Source of the DNA: Eumeta japonica
Taxonomy: Eukaryota > Arthropoda > Insecta > Lepidoptera > Psychidae
DNA length: 64,000 nt
Direction: 5' to 3'
Assembly: GCA_005406025.1 (NCBI GenBank)
Contig: BGZK01000294.1
Location: forward strand, 62,001 to 126,000
Positions 39,001 to 46,881 of this stretch are shown here, in pieces (position 1 is the first letter of the stretch; the number at the start of each line of letters is the position of its first letter). Both the position numbers and the translations under genes were made by a program. The notes under the pieces are model-generated. The model was not told where the DNA came from and made no database searches. It saw only the letters and a program-made list of their open reading frames with translations.

Positions 39001-42000
39001 TAGTTACCAATGGAATACTTTATCATATCAATTAATATCGAGCACCACATGATATATCACTATAAATTGAATTATTTGTTAATAATCTAAGTTATACTCA
39101 AATTTTATTTTCAGTTAATTAAAGTAAATATTATTTTACTTTAATTAACTGATACTTTTTAGTTCAGTTTGCTATTACAGTGTGGTTTTTAGTTTTTTGA
39201 ACTATATTTTATTTGATGGGAATTGATAAATCTAATTTTAATTTAAGTGATAATGCGTTCTAAACTTAGTACGATTTTTTGAATGAATAGAAAGCTAACT
39301 ACAGTTCTTCAAATTAAAGTATATAAATTCTCAAATTTTAAAAGTTCTCTTAAAATAATGTAAGTCTGTGCTTTTCCTTATACTCCTCAAATTTCTCCAG
39401 TGGTCTATTGTAAGAAATTTTTTTTTAAGAATGAGAATTTATCATACCCTGATATACAATATAAAATAATATATAATAATCACTGCAATTCGAAAGTTTT
39501 TTTTTTATCATGAATATGGAGTGTTAACCAATTAAAAAGGCATCCTTTATCATTGTACATGGTAGGGACAGAAAAATTTTGCAACCGTTTTAAATCAGTA
39601 TAAGGTTGCAGAATAAAAATATGGACTTTTTATCTGAGGTACAAAACAGTGTTTAAAATTAATAAGCTACCATTTATATATAATTATCCTATAGTTGGAA
39701 GAAGATTTGTCAGAGGAAGCAGTGATGGCTCGGCATGCGCGCGCCGAGGGTTGGGAGCGCGGGCGTTACGCGCGGCAGGCGGGCGGGGCACGTGCGCGGC
39801 GTTCGCATCACAACAGCGTGGATGCACCGCCGCCGCCGCCACCACATCCGCCGCCGCTACCACCGCCGCCAGCACCACCACCGTCATCCATGGACTATAC
39901 ACAAAATGAGGCAATTTATTTTTGATGAATTGTTGCAAAAAAATATCTTAAAATTTTTCTAAAACTCTGTATTATGACTTCCTTTTAAACAAAATATACA
40001 TGCTGTTGTAATTCAACTAAAGGGCTAGGCATTAAATTAAATACTGGCATTGAATTAAAGGACCGGTCGTTCAACTAGCTGTACACCTCATTATGGTCTT
40101 CTTCAGTTATTGCGTGATTGGTCTAAACCAAGCTGACCATAATCAGCCGATAATACAATAGAATAATACAACCATTCAGTTTTTACATACAAATATCAGA
40201 CTCCATGTCGCTAACATTAATTCCACATCCAACTTAATAGGATTTTAAAGAAAAAACTCCATTCGTATAATTATAAACATTTTTGATCACAAGCAAGAGC
40301 AGTCACTGCCTGATCAGCTGCAGGCTGTATCGACACACACATAATTGCCGAGAACTAAGACTTGTCCGCCGCCGAATTTGGGTCTATTCTCTACAGTTAT
40401 TATAGCATATATTGCATTCAGTATTTGGTTATCTAATTAATAAAAGGATATAAAATGTGCTGAATCATCATATTAATGGTAAAAATGTCAATTACTTTAC
40501 TCTTGCTTCAGAATGTTATGAAAGCATTTTGCTTTCATAACATGGTTCTAAATGAAAGAAAAGTTTAAAGGACTAAACAGTTATTAAGTAAGCTTTTTGG
40601 AAATTAGATCTCCCAACAATGTTCTGATTCACAGATCAAAGCAACTTCTGTCAGAGTATTTGTTGTTGACAATGTTGATGTTCGGAAACCATAGAGTATA
40701 CAGATGTGTTCCTACCTGCTTACTAGAAAAATATATCACTTGACATATAAAGTCAAAGAAAAGTTTTTCATATTTTATATACAAATTACAGATAATTTTT
40801 CATCATATTTTACTTACATTAAAATTATTATAAATATATATATGCCAATTTTTCAACATCTTGTTGCTATTTTGTAAGTAGTGACATACTACCATTGCTG
40901 TAGAAATTTTGGGACTTTGATCAAAAACTGCGACAAGTAATTTTGATAGGTTCACTTTTATTGCGTTTCAATAAACAATTGCAAATGAATATACGATTCA
41001 TTAGATTTCTTTTAGTGACCTCTGTGGGACCCAAGTATATACCTTTTTTTTTTGTATATCCACCTTTTTTTAAATGGGTCAAAACTCTTTTGCGATCAAT
41101 TGTCAGCTCTTCAGCTATGTCACAAGAAGTAATGTCCCGAATTTAACTCTACTTTTTCCAAAATGTCATTGCGTTTATTTGAAATAGGTTGACCAAAGTG
41201 ACGTTCATTTTTAACATCAAAATTACCAGATTGAAAATGCCTAAACCAATTTTGTACTACTATTACTGACTGCATTGTATACATAAACGTCAAAAATTTT
41301 TTATCGCGGTTTGTGTCGCATTTTTCCCTTTTTTGTAATTAAATTTCAAAATGAATTAAATTTCTATGTTAGATTCACTCATTTTGGTGGTCAGAAAAAC
41401 AATATAAAATGGCAGGGCACCAATTATACTTATTTTTCTTTTTTTTAATGTCATATTTAATGGTATCAAAATTAGTCAAATACAAACAGCACAAACAAGG
41501 AGATTTTACTGTAACTTTTTATTTATAAAATATGTAAAAAAAAATTCTCCAATCTAATATGCCTCAATTCATCATTTTGCATATGTGCTTTGATTTAAAT
41601 GTTATGCGTTTATAGACAATGAATATGAATAAATGATCATAATGTCCACTCAAGTCCACACTTGGAAAATGATAAAATCTTTCTTAAATATTTTTACTCT
41701 TGAGAACGGCTTGTCCATATATATAATTTATTTTGACGTTAGATATGTTTTTAAATGGAACGGACGCTATATGTCAATAAAAAAAAGTTGATACTGACTG
41801 CTTTGATTATTTTCAGATAGTGAGACCTTTCACGCCGCGGCAGTTTCCGCTCGCCGACGACGTGTACGAAGCGATGCTGCGAGACGTAAGGGAAGACTTC
41901 GACGACACGACACCTAGCCCCGCGCCACTGGAGGCCGCCGCCGCTGCCGCCAGCTCCACCGCCATCGCCGCCGCCGCCGCCGCCACCGCCACTGCCACTG

Positions 42001-43831
42001 CCAGCGTCAGTGCGCTCGCGCTCGATAACACGGACACGGAAAGCAGCCTGTCGCCGTTGTCGCCGTTCGCGATGGATGGCGACGATCCACGCGACGCTGA
42101 GTGGGATCCCAGTCTCGAACGAGAAAAGCACAAGAGGTAACGTTGGAGGTCTATATATATTACGAATTAAAGACTGATGAAGGCGCTAATCAATAGGTAT
42201 AAGCAAACTTGTATTCATTTTATTTATAAAATGCCATCTGGACTGTTAAAAATAAATTGATACATTGAGTCAGATTTTTATGTTCCAAGATGGATTGATT
42301 TGGTATAGTAAAATTTAAGTATGTGCAGCATTTAATACTCCATTTGTTAAACCAAATACATCTTGTGTTCTATGATTACTAAGATAAATCTTACAAGTAC
42401 ACAAATTATACAGATAAAACTTAAAACAAAGGTAGCAACTACAGCTAAGCAACTACATTTATTTTAAAAAATTTAGATGCACTAGTTTCGGGGATAAAAG
42501 GAAATAGTCAATTTTCATTTATTTTGTCAAATAATTTTAAAATTACGTACTAAAAATTTTAAAATACATTTTCAAAACTCGCACAATAAGCACTCATTTG
42601 ATGTGTCACATGGTACAGTTTGCAAAACTTTTTTTCATTTTCTAACTTATATCCTAAAATGAACCTCATTTAAAATTCATTTATTCGCTTTTGTGTTTGG
42701 GTTACAGCACATATGTTGTACACCGAAGGTCAATCAGTCTAGTAGATTCAGTGCAAATTGGCTGTGACACATGGACAGACAAAGACATATGAGTAACCAT
42801 ATAAGGCTTCTGTTATCTTCATTTGGAGGTCTGAAATTCTAAAAATGTTCAAAGCCATGGAAATGTTTTCAAAGCAATATTTGCAATTTAAATAATAATA
42901 CTGCCTTTATTATGCTTATAACAAATATCTTTTTACACTTCTTATTAGAAATTAATGTGTTTCATGAATTGCTTTATGTCTACGTAGCAAAATGCATTAG
43001 TAGCCTTTTTAAATAAATTGGTGTTCAATTTGAGAAACCGCCGATGTAATATTAATATTTAATAAAACTTTGGAAAATTCTTACGTTAATATTATGAGGT
43101 ATGTACATAATTTTTTTAAGATTGCTAGATAGGGGTAGGTAGAGGTCCAAAATTATTGAAAATTTGCTCACATAACAGTCGATTGTCCTCTTTTGTATAT
43201 TGTGCTAAATTTATAAGTTCCACTAAATAAATTTATATTCCATCAGGGGATATGTTTTTCTATTTATTTGTTATTACGAGAGTAAAGCTGCAGTAATCTT
43301 CCAACAAGTTACATTATTTTGAAAAATCAATATTGTCATGGATTAAGATCAATAATTAATTTTATTTAAAGAAACAATGTCATCAATATGTTTTTTGTAC
43401 CTTTACGGTTTATATTTGGCACACTAGTTATAACTGGCCTAAGATGTCATTTGAGTTATATAAGTATTATTTGAATTTTTAATAGTGTTCTAAAATGTTT
43501 ACAATTATAAATAAACAGATGTTTGTTTAGCGCTTTTAGATTTAGCTGAAAAAAAATTATTACTTTTTTTCCATTTTATCAGGTCACTAATAATGTGACC
43601 AAATATAATTGTGTCAATTAAAAGGAAGTGGGACTTTTGTGCCTCTACTAAAAATTCTGTACTGAGGGTAAATAAAAATGCGCTGCCCTATAATTTCTAT
43701 GAAATGAAAATGATGCCACTGATAAACCCCAACTTTGTCACATTCTCCCTTACAAATGAGTCTACTTACACACCTACTATAATGTCTGTGTTTGTATTTT
43801 CAGTTCCAGAATGAAGTTCCCTTCACTATAA
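17197..43831 (+). CDS. nsl1: NSL1/KANSL1 (waharan) ortholog, NSL complex scaffold with PEHE domain, 12 coding exons
   Basis: KANSL1/NSL1 is the nuclear scaffold of the NSL complex, which brings the H4K16 acetyltransferase MOF (KAT8) to promoters; its PEHE domain contacts MOF. My model joins 17197-18056, 22204-22330, 27110-27327, 28608-28759, 32788-32944, 35537-35632, 35902-35967, 38370-38543, 38724-38805, 39695-39910, 41817-42136 and 43804-43831. Total 2496 nt, 831 residues plus stop, with every junction in phase. Diagnostic segments are an N-terminal coiled coil ([20 protein letters not shown]), LSWQ-like ALWSWQRRR in exon 2, [16 protein letters not shown] in exon 3, and the PEHE stretch [17 protein letters not shown], then [16 protein letters not shown], then [17 protein letters not shown] and [10 protein letters not shown]. 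Start: first in-frame ATG after TGA at 17158. Exons are GC-rich in AT-rich introns. The protein is shorter than human KANSL1. Least certain parts are the exon 7 acceptor, the exon 10 donor and exon 12. Confidence 0.9.
18057..22203 (+). other. NSL1 intron 1
   Basis: AT-rich intron of about 4.1 kb. It holds one possible inserted segment at about 21376-21922 (listed separately) and otherwise no recognised gene or transposon. Confidence 0.7.
21376..21922. other. Possible retroposed or transposon-derived segment with an A-tract
   Basis: The minus-strand frame 21665-21384 (93 codons) has a protein-like composition, including [20 protein letters not shown] and an acidic Ser/Glu tail. On the plus strand, AATAAAAGAATCAC at about 21890 is followed within about 20 bp by a 13-nt A run, as at the end of a retroposed transcript. 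The two cues point to opposite strands, and I do not recognise the protein, so the nature stays open. Confidence 0.3.
22204..22330 (+). CDS. nsl1: NSL1 exon 2 (residues 287-329)
   Basis: The acceptor is TTTCAG|TGAAGAACG. The translation reads [20 protein letters not shown] and then [20 protein letters not shown], closely matching the AVLSWQWTRLQAQI...LEYRIRQQTDI region of vertebrate KANSL1. The donor is GAACAG|GTCATC, phase 0. Confidence 0.87.
22390..22800 (+). repeat. Diverged tandem repeat, 3-4 units of about 100-120 bp, in NSL1 intron 2
   Basis: The segment GACCTAGAGATTTGAAACTT, followed by a (T)AAAC-CATAGCTCAGAACTGG and then GATGATAATGCAATATTA-like stretch, recurs near 22513, 22615 and 22733, with a partial copy at about 22400. 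Units are separated by a T/G-rich GTTTGTTTGTT part. The array begins only about 70 bp after exon 2. Confidence 0.65.
23556..25580 (+). mobile_element. Inactive Tigger/pogo-type transposon with TA target duplications, in NSL1 intron 2
   Basis: The left end CAGTGGATTTCATTAATAAC (23556) and the right end, read on the other strand from 25580 as CAGTGAATTTCGGTTATAAA, are inverted repeats with decay. TA lies directly outside both ends (23554-23555 and 25581-25582). Subterminal copies of a TTATAGCGAC motif follow in both arms. The single gene is a broken transposase on the plus strand. This family is different from the Tigger at 12-14 kb. Confidence 0.9.
23954..25455 (+). pseudogene. Tigger/jerky-like transposase pseudogene
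   Basis: The reading starts at ATG 23954 ([20 protein letters not shown]), a psq-type helix-turn-helix, then a CENPB-type domain ([15 protein letters not shown]). An in-frame TAG at 24197-24199 follows. After GYTFTD near 24440 the sequence jumps to a [14 protein letters not shown] segment in another frame. A short deletion has removed the NADET block with the first catalytic aspartate. The second aspartate ([10 protein letters not shown]) is kept. The third site reads QPIDPIDQG, a small in-frame duplication. TGA follows at 24879-24881, a frameshift before 24913, and TAA at 25249-25251. The last frame ends at 25455. Clearly non-functional. Confidence 0.88.
26270..26690 (+). repeat. Dispersed repeat copy A (related to 42470-42850)
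   Basis: Reads in order: GGAAATGGTCAATTTTGATG, a CATTTGATATCTTACAAGTT-like segment, a TTTCCAAAACTTTTTTTTT tract, an ATTTATTTATACATCCATG stretch, GGTCACA, then TGACTGTGACAGATAAACGG and a GAGTGATTCTATA-like end. The same order appears at 42470-42850. The pattern matches a dispersed insect repeat whose copies usually carry a GACAGACGGACAGA stretch near one end. Confidence 0.6.
27110..27327 (+). CDS. nsl1: NSL1 exon 3 (residues 330-402)
   Basis: The acceptor is CTGACAG|GTACGAGAA. It encodes an acidic linker and then [20 protein letters not shown], matching the ART-RPF/RPV-KKRRLV basic block of KANSL1 proteins. The donor is ATATCAG|GTTTGC, phase 2. Confidence 0.85.
27328..28607 (+). other. NSL1 intron 3
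   Basis: About 1.3 kb of AT-rich intron. Two C-rich patches with related wording (about 27765-27815, and 28145-28195 with GGACTCCTCCCCCCTCG) hint at a decayed inverted or direct repeat. No gene is seen. Confidence 0.6.
28608..28759 (+). CDS. nsl1: NSL1 exon 4 (residues 402-453), cysteine cluster
   Basis: The acceptor is TTTTTCAG|GTGCGGATG. It encodes [18 protein letters not shown], a cluster of four cysteines in the place where human KANSL1 has its short CALC motif, then a Pro-rich patch and an [20 protein letters not shown] helix-like segment comparable to LLERLSQLD-CVHPVLA. The donor is ATCAATG|GTTCGT, phase 1. Confidence 0.85.
29282..29316. repeat. Hairpin with perfect 12-bp arms in NSL1 intron 4
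   Basis: CAGGGCTGCATT (29282-29293) and AATGCAGCCCTG (29305-29316) are exact reverse complements, separated by 11 nt. Pairing can extend outward by a few bases. The arms are GC-richer than the surrounding intron. Confidence 0.6.
30058..31339 (+). mobile_element. Inactive mariner element with inverted terminal repeats, in NSL1 intron 4
   Basis: The left end GGTGTACAACTTTGCTTCCG (30058) and the right end, read inward from 31339 as AGTGTACAACTTTGCTTCCG, are near-identical inverted repeats. TA lies outside both ends (30056-30057 and 31340-31341). At 1282 bp it has the full length of a mariner. It carries one transposase pseudogene. Confidence 0.93.
30228..31268 (+). pseudogene. Mariner transposase pseudogene, one frame with four stops
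   Basis: From ATG 30228 ([20 protein letters not shown]) to TAA 31266-31268 the whole transposase can be followed in a single frame, about 346 codons, with no frameshift. It is closed by TAG at 30372, TGA at 30660, TGA in SIW-stop-DQ at about 30816, and TAA at 31152. The first catalytic site reads TGNEKW instead of the family GDEKW, and the third reads [11 protein letters not shown] instead of SDYHLF, so two of the three catalytic aspartates are changed. The second (LQHDNARPH) remains. Decay by substitution only suggests a fairly recent death. Confidence 0.92.
31343..31918. repeat. MITE-like element adjoining the mariner
   Basis: The left end TCTTATTCAGAGTC and the right end, read inward as GCCTTATTCAGAATCC, form short inverted termini. 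The interior is rich in alternating GTTTAAAC, GTCTAAG and TTAGAC blocks, giving many small palindromes. No transposase is encoded. Superfamily is not clear; the target duplication was not resolved. Confidence 0.45.
32788..32944 (+). CDS. nsl1: NSL1 exon 5 (residues 453-505)
   Basis: The acceptor is ATTGCAG|ATGTGTCTCC. It encodes [20 protein letters not shown] and then a basic Arg/Ser/His-rich tail, comparable to the LHFQSMLKSQW segment of KANSL1. The donor is TACCA|GTGAGT, phase 2. Another frame through this exon is also open but does not join its neighbours. Confidence 0.82.
33298..33336. repeat. Hairpin with perfect 17-bp arms in NSL1 intron 5
   Basis: AATTGTTTATGAATGAC (33298-33314) and its exact reverse complement (33320-33336) are separated by a 5-nt loop, ACTGA. 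Confidence 0.75.
34340..35240 (-). pseudogene. Mariner-family transposase remnant (second subtype), in NSL1 intron 5
   Basis: On the minus strand, fragments follow the order of a Mos1/SETMAR-like mariner transposase: [20 protein letters not shown] near 35010, then [20 protein letters not shown] (frame 34906-34598) followed by [20 protein letters not shown] and HHNAVSHT, then a PNDFF-like piece and a C-terminal [15 protein letters not shown] near 34370. The catalytic HHDNA site reads HHNAV, so the aspartate is lost. Several stops and shifts are present. Terminal repeats were not identified; limits are approximate. Confidence 0.7.
35537..35632 (+). CDS. nsl1: NSL1 exon 6 (residues 505-537)
   Basis: The acceptor is TTGTAG|CCCTCATATGG. 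The translation in phase is [20 protein letters not shown] and then [12 protein letters not shown]. The donor is TCTTAG|GTTTAA, phase 2. Confidence 0.72.
   Translation, partial: PSYGCCVGIDQPTQQPNMEEPKVQSVIGGKS
35902..35967 (+). CDS. nsl1: NSL1 exon 7 (residues 537-559), AT-hook-like RRGRPP
   Basis: Using the acceptor AATTAAG|AAGGGG at 35901 keeps the frame open and gives [20 protein letters not shown]. The stronger-looking acceptor TTTACAG at 35894 would bring an in-frame TAG in the phase set by exon 6, so it was not chosen. RGRPP matches an AT-hook core. The donor is AGAGAG|GTTAGA, phase 2. Confidence 0.6.
36958..38212 (-). mobile_element. Inactive mariner element with degenerate terminal repeats, in NSL1 intron 7
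   Basis: The end at 36958 reads GGAGTACAAATAAGATTCTG. The other end, read inward from 38212, is GCAGTACAAATAGGTTTCTA. These are inverted repeats with about four mismatches, and TA lies outside both (36956-36957 and 38213-38214). At 1255 bp this is a full-length mariner of a lineage different from the one at 30 kb. It ends 157 bp before NSL1 exon 8. Confidence 0.88.
37024..38042 (-). pseudogene. Mariner transposase pseudogene
   Basis: The original start appears to be ATG at 38042-38040, but a one-base insertion a few codons later shifts it. The open frame below it reads [13 protein letters not shown] and then [20 protein letters not shown]. Further on come [24 protein letters not shown] (first aspartate kept), [10 protein letters not shown] (second kept) and [15 protein letters not shown] (third kept). 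The reading is interrupted near 37465 and again near 37300, and TAG and TAA stops close the C-terminus (about 37074 and 37040). Inactive although the catalytic residues survive. Confidence 0.88.
38370..38543 (+). CDS. nsl1: NSL1 exon 8 (residues 559-617), start of PEHE domain
   Basis: The acceptor is ATATTTAG|CATGAGTCC. It encodes a Gly/Arg-rich linker and then [20 protein letters not shown], followed by [11 protein letters not shown]. This is close to identical with the [20 protein letters not shown] segment of KANSL1 and is the strongest identification in the gene. The donor is CCTAA|GTATGA, phase 2. Confidence 0.92.
38724..38805 (+). CDS. nsl1: NSL1 exon 9 (residues 617-644), PEHE domain
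   Basis: The acceptor is ATCATAG|GTGGCGAAT. It encodes [20 protein letters not shown] and a short Ser/Pro tail, aligning with PSWREVD in vertebrate KANSL1. The donor is AGTGAG|GTAATT, phase 0. Confidence 0.9.
39111..39152. repeat. Hairpin with perfect 18-bp arms in NSL1 intron 9
   Basis: TCAGTTAATTAAAGTAAA (39111-39128) and its exact reverse complement (39135-39152) are separated by TATTAT. The arms are almost pure A/T. Confidence 0.75.
39695..39910 (+). CDS. nsl1: NSL1 exon 10 (residues 645-716), PEHE helix and proline-rich tract, probable GC donor
   Basis: The acceptor is CCTATAG|TTGGAAGAA. It encodes [20 protein letters not shown], aligning with [20 protein letters not shown] of KANSL1, then an Arg-rich stretch and a long proline tract from a (CCG)n-like repeat. 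The best phase-0 donor is AATGAG|GCAATT, a GC donor. No GT nearby gives a matching phase. Without splicing the frame ends at TGA 39923-39925 after four extra codons. Confidence 0.78.
40513..40543. repeat. Hairpin with perfect 13-bp arms in NSL1 intron 10
   Basis: ATGTTATGAAAGC (40513-40525) and GCTTTCATAACAT (40531-40543) are exact reverse complements with a 5-nt loop. Confidence 0.65.
40740..41511 (-). mobile_element. Internally deleted mariner remnant in NSL1 intron 10
   Basis: Read on the minus strand from 41511 (CAGTAAAATCTCCTTGTTTG), it shows a short N-terminal transposase segment, a [16 protein letters not shown] block, HILEKVE-like sequence, an [14 protein letters not shown] piece, [18 protein letters not shown], and then C-terminal [14 protein letters not shown] sequence. 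The catalytic core is absent. The same layout occurs at 58107-58905, so the two are copies of one mariner family. The 40740 boundary is approximate. Confidence 0.65.
41817..42136 (+). CDS. nsl1: NSL1 exon 11 (residues 717-823), end of PEHE domain and polyalanine tract
   Basis: The acceptor is TATTTTCAG|ATAGTGAG. It encodes [20 protein letters not shown], the conserved R-x-F-P-L block of PEHE proteins, then an Ala/Ser/Thr-rich low-complexity stretch from a GCC-type repeat, and an acidic [18 protein letters not shown] segment. The donor is CAAGAG|GTAACG, phase 2, so the TAA at 42138-42140 is intronic. Confidence 0.85.
42470..42850 (+). repeat. Dispersed repeat copy B (related to 26270-26690)
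   Basis: Reads in order: TTTCGGGGATAAAAGGAAAT, AGTCAATTTTCAT, CATTTGATGTGTCACATGG, TACAGTTTGCAAAACTTTTT, a CATTTATTCGCTTTTGTGT stretch, GGGTTACAGCACA, GGCTGTGACACATGGACAGA and GAGTAACCATATAAGGCTTC. Copy A shows the same order with many substitutions. Confidence 0.6.
43804..43831 (+). CDS. nsl1: NSL1 exon 12, last coding exon (residues 823-831)
   Basis: The acceptor is GTATTTTCAG|TTCCAGAATG, with a good pyrimidine tract. In the phase set by exon 11 it encodes SSRMKFPSL and then TAA at 43829-43831. The exon is tiny in coding terms, so it rests on splice signals and phase rather than on length. Confidence 0.62.
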
Positions 43832-43886
43832 GGCATCCAGAATCTTCCAACTTATATTTGTTGAAGATGTATCAGTGGGAATACTT

Positions 43887-43892
43887 AATAAA
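43887..43892 (+). terminator. Candidate polyadenylation signal for NSL1
   Basis: AATAAA lies 56 bp after the NSL1 stop codon. Other AATAAA motifs occur much further down (for example near 48860 and 50117), so a longer 3' UTR cannot be excluded, though the hAT insertion at 44643 would lie inside it. Confidence 0.4.
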
Positions 43893-44044
43893 ACTGCATG
43901 TTCTCATACATTGTATTGTTTGTATAACAGTTGAGTCACAGTTCTAATTGGAAGGGCTATTTGAAAAGCTTTATTAATTATAAGGTATAATAAGTTGAAT
44001 GTTAAAAGTTGAATTAAAGTTGAGTTGGTGACCTTTTGTAAGTG

Positions 44045-44045
<1 letters not shown>

Positions 44046-44085
<40 letters not shown>
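44046..44085. repeat. (TA)n microsatellite
   Basis: About 19-20 uninterrupted TA units, followed by GTGTATGTGTGCATG. It lies just after the NSL1 3' end. Confidence 0.95.
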
Positions 44086-44088
<3 letters not shown>

Positions 44089-44930
44089 ATGTGTGCATGT
44101 AAACGTAAGTAAATTTAATATGTGTTAATATTCAACATCATTTTAAAGAATGTTAACTATAAAATATTGCATCGTAATTTTTTTTTATGTATAATTGCCA
44201 TTAAAAATCTAAGTTTAAGTGAAATTGTAATATATGTATATACAAAAGAAAACAGAGGTGATGCCTTAATTGATAAATTACAGAGGAAGAAGTAATGCAA
44301 TTAAGTTACAGTTTGTTGAGTTTTAAGCATTTTAAAGTTATTACCAGCATTTGCAAAGTTTTGCTATTCCTACTTTATATCTTACAAAGACTTGTCTATC
44401 ATTTTAATCTGATAAAATATTACATTTAGTGTAACGTAATAAATACAGTATAAAAATATGATAATTAATCTTCATTTTGCTAACTAGGAAAAAATCAATT
44501 TTGAAGCTGGACATTCTAAAATACATTTATCATTAATTTATTTTGAAATCTGTATTTGAAATGTTTATTGAGTAACATTATTGAGGTGTTCATGTTCATT
44601 GATAAGAATATAAACAGATTGATGTTCGTCATATGTTGTAGGTAGTGTCCGACCGAAACTAGTTTTCATGGCCGTAACCGAAACCGAATTTCGGCCTCGG
44701 TCTTAGTTTCGGCCGAAATCGAAACCGAACCTTCCTTGAAGCCAAATAAAAAGCTAAGATTTGTGGGGTATTAGGAGTAAATAATCAAAAACATTATTAT
44801 CAATCAGCCTTTATTCATTTATTTTGCGATCACGTGTTAATTCAGTCTGATTCATCTCTAAGTATCTACTATTAACTTAATATATTATCACAACAAATTT
44901 ACCTTTTCTTAGATTTGAATTATCAAACAA

Positions 44931-46881
44931 TTAATATTCATAATGAAACAGTCTAATATTATAAGTTAAAAACAACAATTTATCTACATTTTCTCCGAGC
45001 AAATTGCTTCTTCGGTCTGAATAAATTTGCCCAGCAGCACTAAACAATTGTTCACTAGAAACAGTTGTCGGAGGAGCGGGTAAGTATTTTAGAGCCACCT
45101 TTCTTAAAGACAAAAGGACTACAATCCCAGTAACTATATATGTCTCCATTTCTTTGCAGTCTCTGTTGGGCTAAGTACATCTCAATGTTTTTTTTTACTT
45201 GTGTAGATAAGTCATCTTTATCACTCGCATCAGAACTTTGAATTGCTTGACTAGTCGATTTGTCATGGACATCCCAAAGCCCTCCATCTTTTTGATAAGG
45301 GGAAAGCCTATATGAACTAGACGGCCCTTGGTCGCTTGTGCCTGCTGTTTCGCGTGAGTTATCAGCGTAAATCCTCATATGGTTTTCTATTTCCATGATG
45401 GCTATGTCGACTTCTTCAGAATTCAAATATGTGTTTTTGAATCTGGGATCCAACAACGTCAAAGTAATAAGGGCTGCATGACCTTGGACGTATGCAAATC
45501 TTCGGTTCATGGATTCATGCAACTTGGTTTTCATGCTCCTCATTACTTTGCTTTCATTTTCATCTCTAAATTGGAGCTTTCTGTTTAATAATGCAATTAG
45601 AGGAATAACAATTGATATACACGCGTCATCAAATGACAAATCGAGCATAGCTTCGTAGAAGAACTTCAAGACTTGAGTAAGATTCTTCATGAGTTCCCAA
45701 TCAGAAGAAGAAAGAGTGTCAATACGGCCATGTTCCACACTGTACAAATTAACAGCGGTTTTTTGTTCTAACAACCTTTCCAGCATGTTGTAGGTACTAC
45801 TTTGAACCGACTTCCACATTGGACGTCCATCCGACTTCGACATCTTGAATCAGAGAATGCGTTGGTATTCCACATTGTTTTTGGCACTCGAATAACTTTC
45901 TAGAAGCTTGCTCGCTACGCTTAAAATGCCCTACTATTTTTCTACAAGTTTTGATAACAATTTCGTGTCTTCGGAAAATAACGCATCTTTAATTACCAGC
46001 TGTAATGTGTGTGACATACAGCCTAAAGATTCATAATATTGATCTCGCATAGCACTGACCATATTTTTGGTGCTGTCACGTAAAATAAGAAAGAGTTTTT
46101 TATTTATATTCCATTTAGTTATCATTTCTTGTAGTTTTTCATCAATATATTGTCCTGTATGATCATTTTCAAGTACTTTTGCGCCTAATATAACTTTAAG
46201 ACGTTTTGGTCCCATGATAAAATGGCCAGTGACACTCAGTAGTGAGCATGTTTTAGGAGGATTGGTCCATATATCACAGGTGCCACTGATCCATTCACAA
46301 TTAGCAATTAAATCTTACACTTCTTTTGAAACAATTTCATAAGTCTGAGGCATCAAAGTAGTTCGGAAATATTTTTCAGATTTAAAATTATATTTTTGAG
46401 GAGAATGAGGATCGGTAAAATTGAGTCTTCTGAATGCCTCACTGTCTACAATGGAATATGGAAGCATGTCCACATTTATCAAGTCCATGATACTCTTGTC
46501 GATTCTATGAGATATCTCGTGATCATCTGGCCACTTGGAAGCTTTTAAGGCCCTTGCTTGTTCCATTTTGAAAATTGTGGTTTGTACAAGTTGGCCACCA
46601 CTGCTGCTATTAGTACTGCCTGTTGCGATTGAAATTTCTGATTCCCGTCTCTTTAACTTAGCTTCTAACTTCTGCTCTTCTTTTTCAGCTTGCCGTTTTA
46701 AATACTGCCTATTTTCTTCTCCATGAAATTTAGACAAGTGCAATTTCAAACCATAAATCGTCTGCCGCTTCGGCTCAGAACTTCCCAAAGAATATAATTT
46801 ATGGCATTTGTTACATTTTGCTTTAGATAAATCTAACGTAGATTTTTCAAAAAAATCCCAAATGTAATTTTTTTGCGACAT
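44931..46881 (-). pseudogene. hAT transposase pseudogene (BED zinc finger, ZBED4-like)
   Basis: The N-terminal frame (46881-46315) starts MSQKNYIWDFFEKS and has a BED-type finger with KCNKCHKLYS and LKLHLSKFH. It runs through a TAA at 46317-46315 into CEWISGTCDIWTNPPKT and then ILRDSTKNMVSAMRDQYYES and a MSHTLQLVI block, which are the catalytic-core motifs of hAT. Stops and shifts occur at about 45934-45843. STYNMLERLLEQK follows, and the C-terminal dimerisation motif VSSEQLFSAAGQIYSDRRSN lies in yet another frame (45149-44931). At least one in-frame stop and two frameshifts make it inactive. Confidence 0.9.

Noticed and set aside
39684..39962. Alternative frames rich in His/Arg or Ala in the proline-tract exon
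   Set aside because: They result from the CCG-type repeat read in other frames; only the [10 protein letters not shown] frame fits PEHE.
41751..42133. Two antisense frames over NSL1 exon 11
   Set aside because: Glycine/serine monotony from the GCC repeat; no splice or family support.
44046..44085. (TA)n run as a telomeric or centromeric signal
   Set aside because: It is a plain dinucleotide microsatellite.
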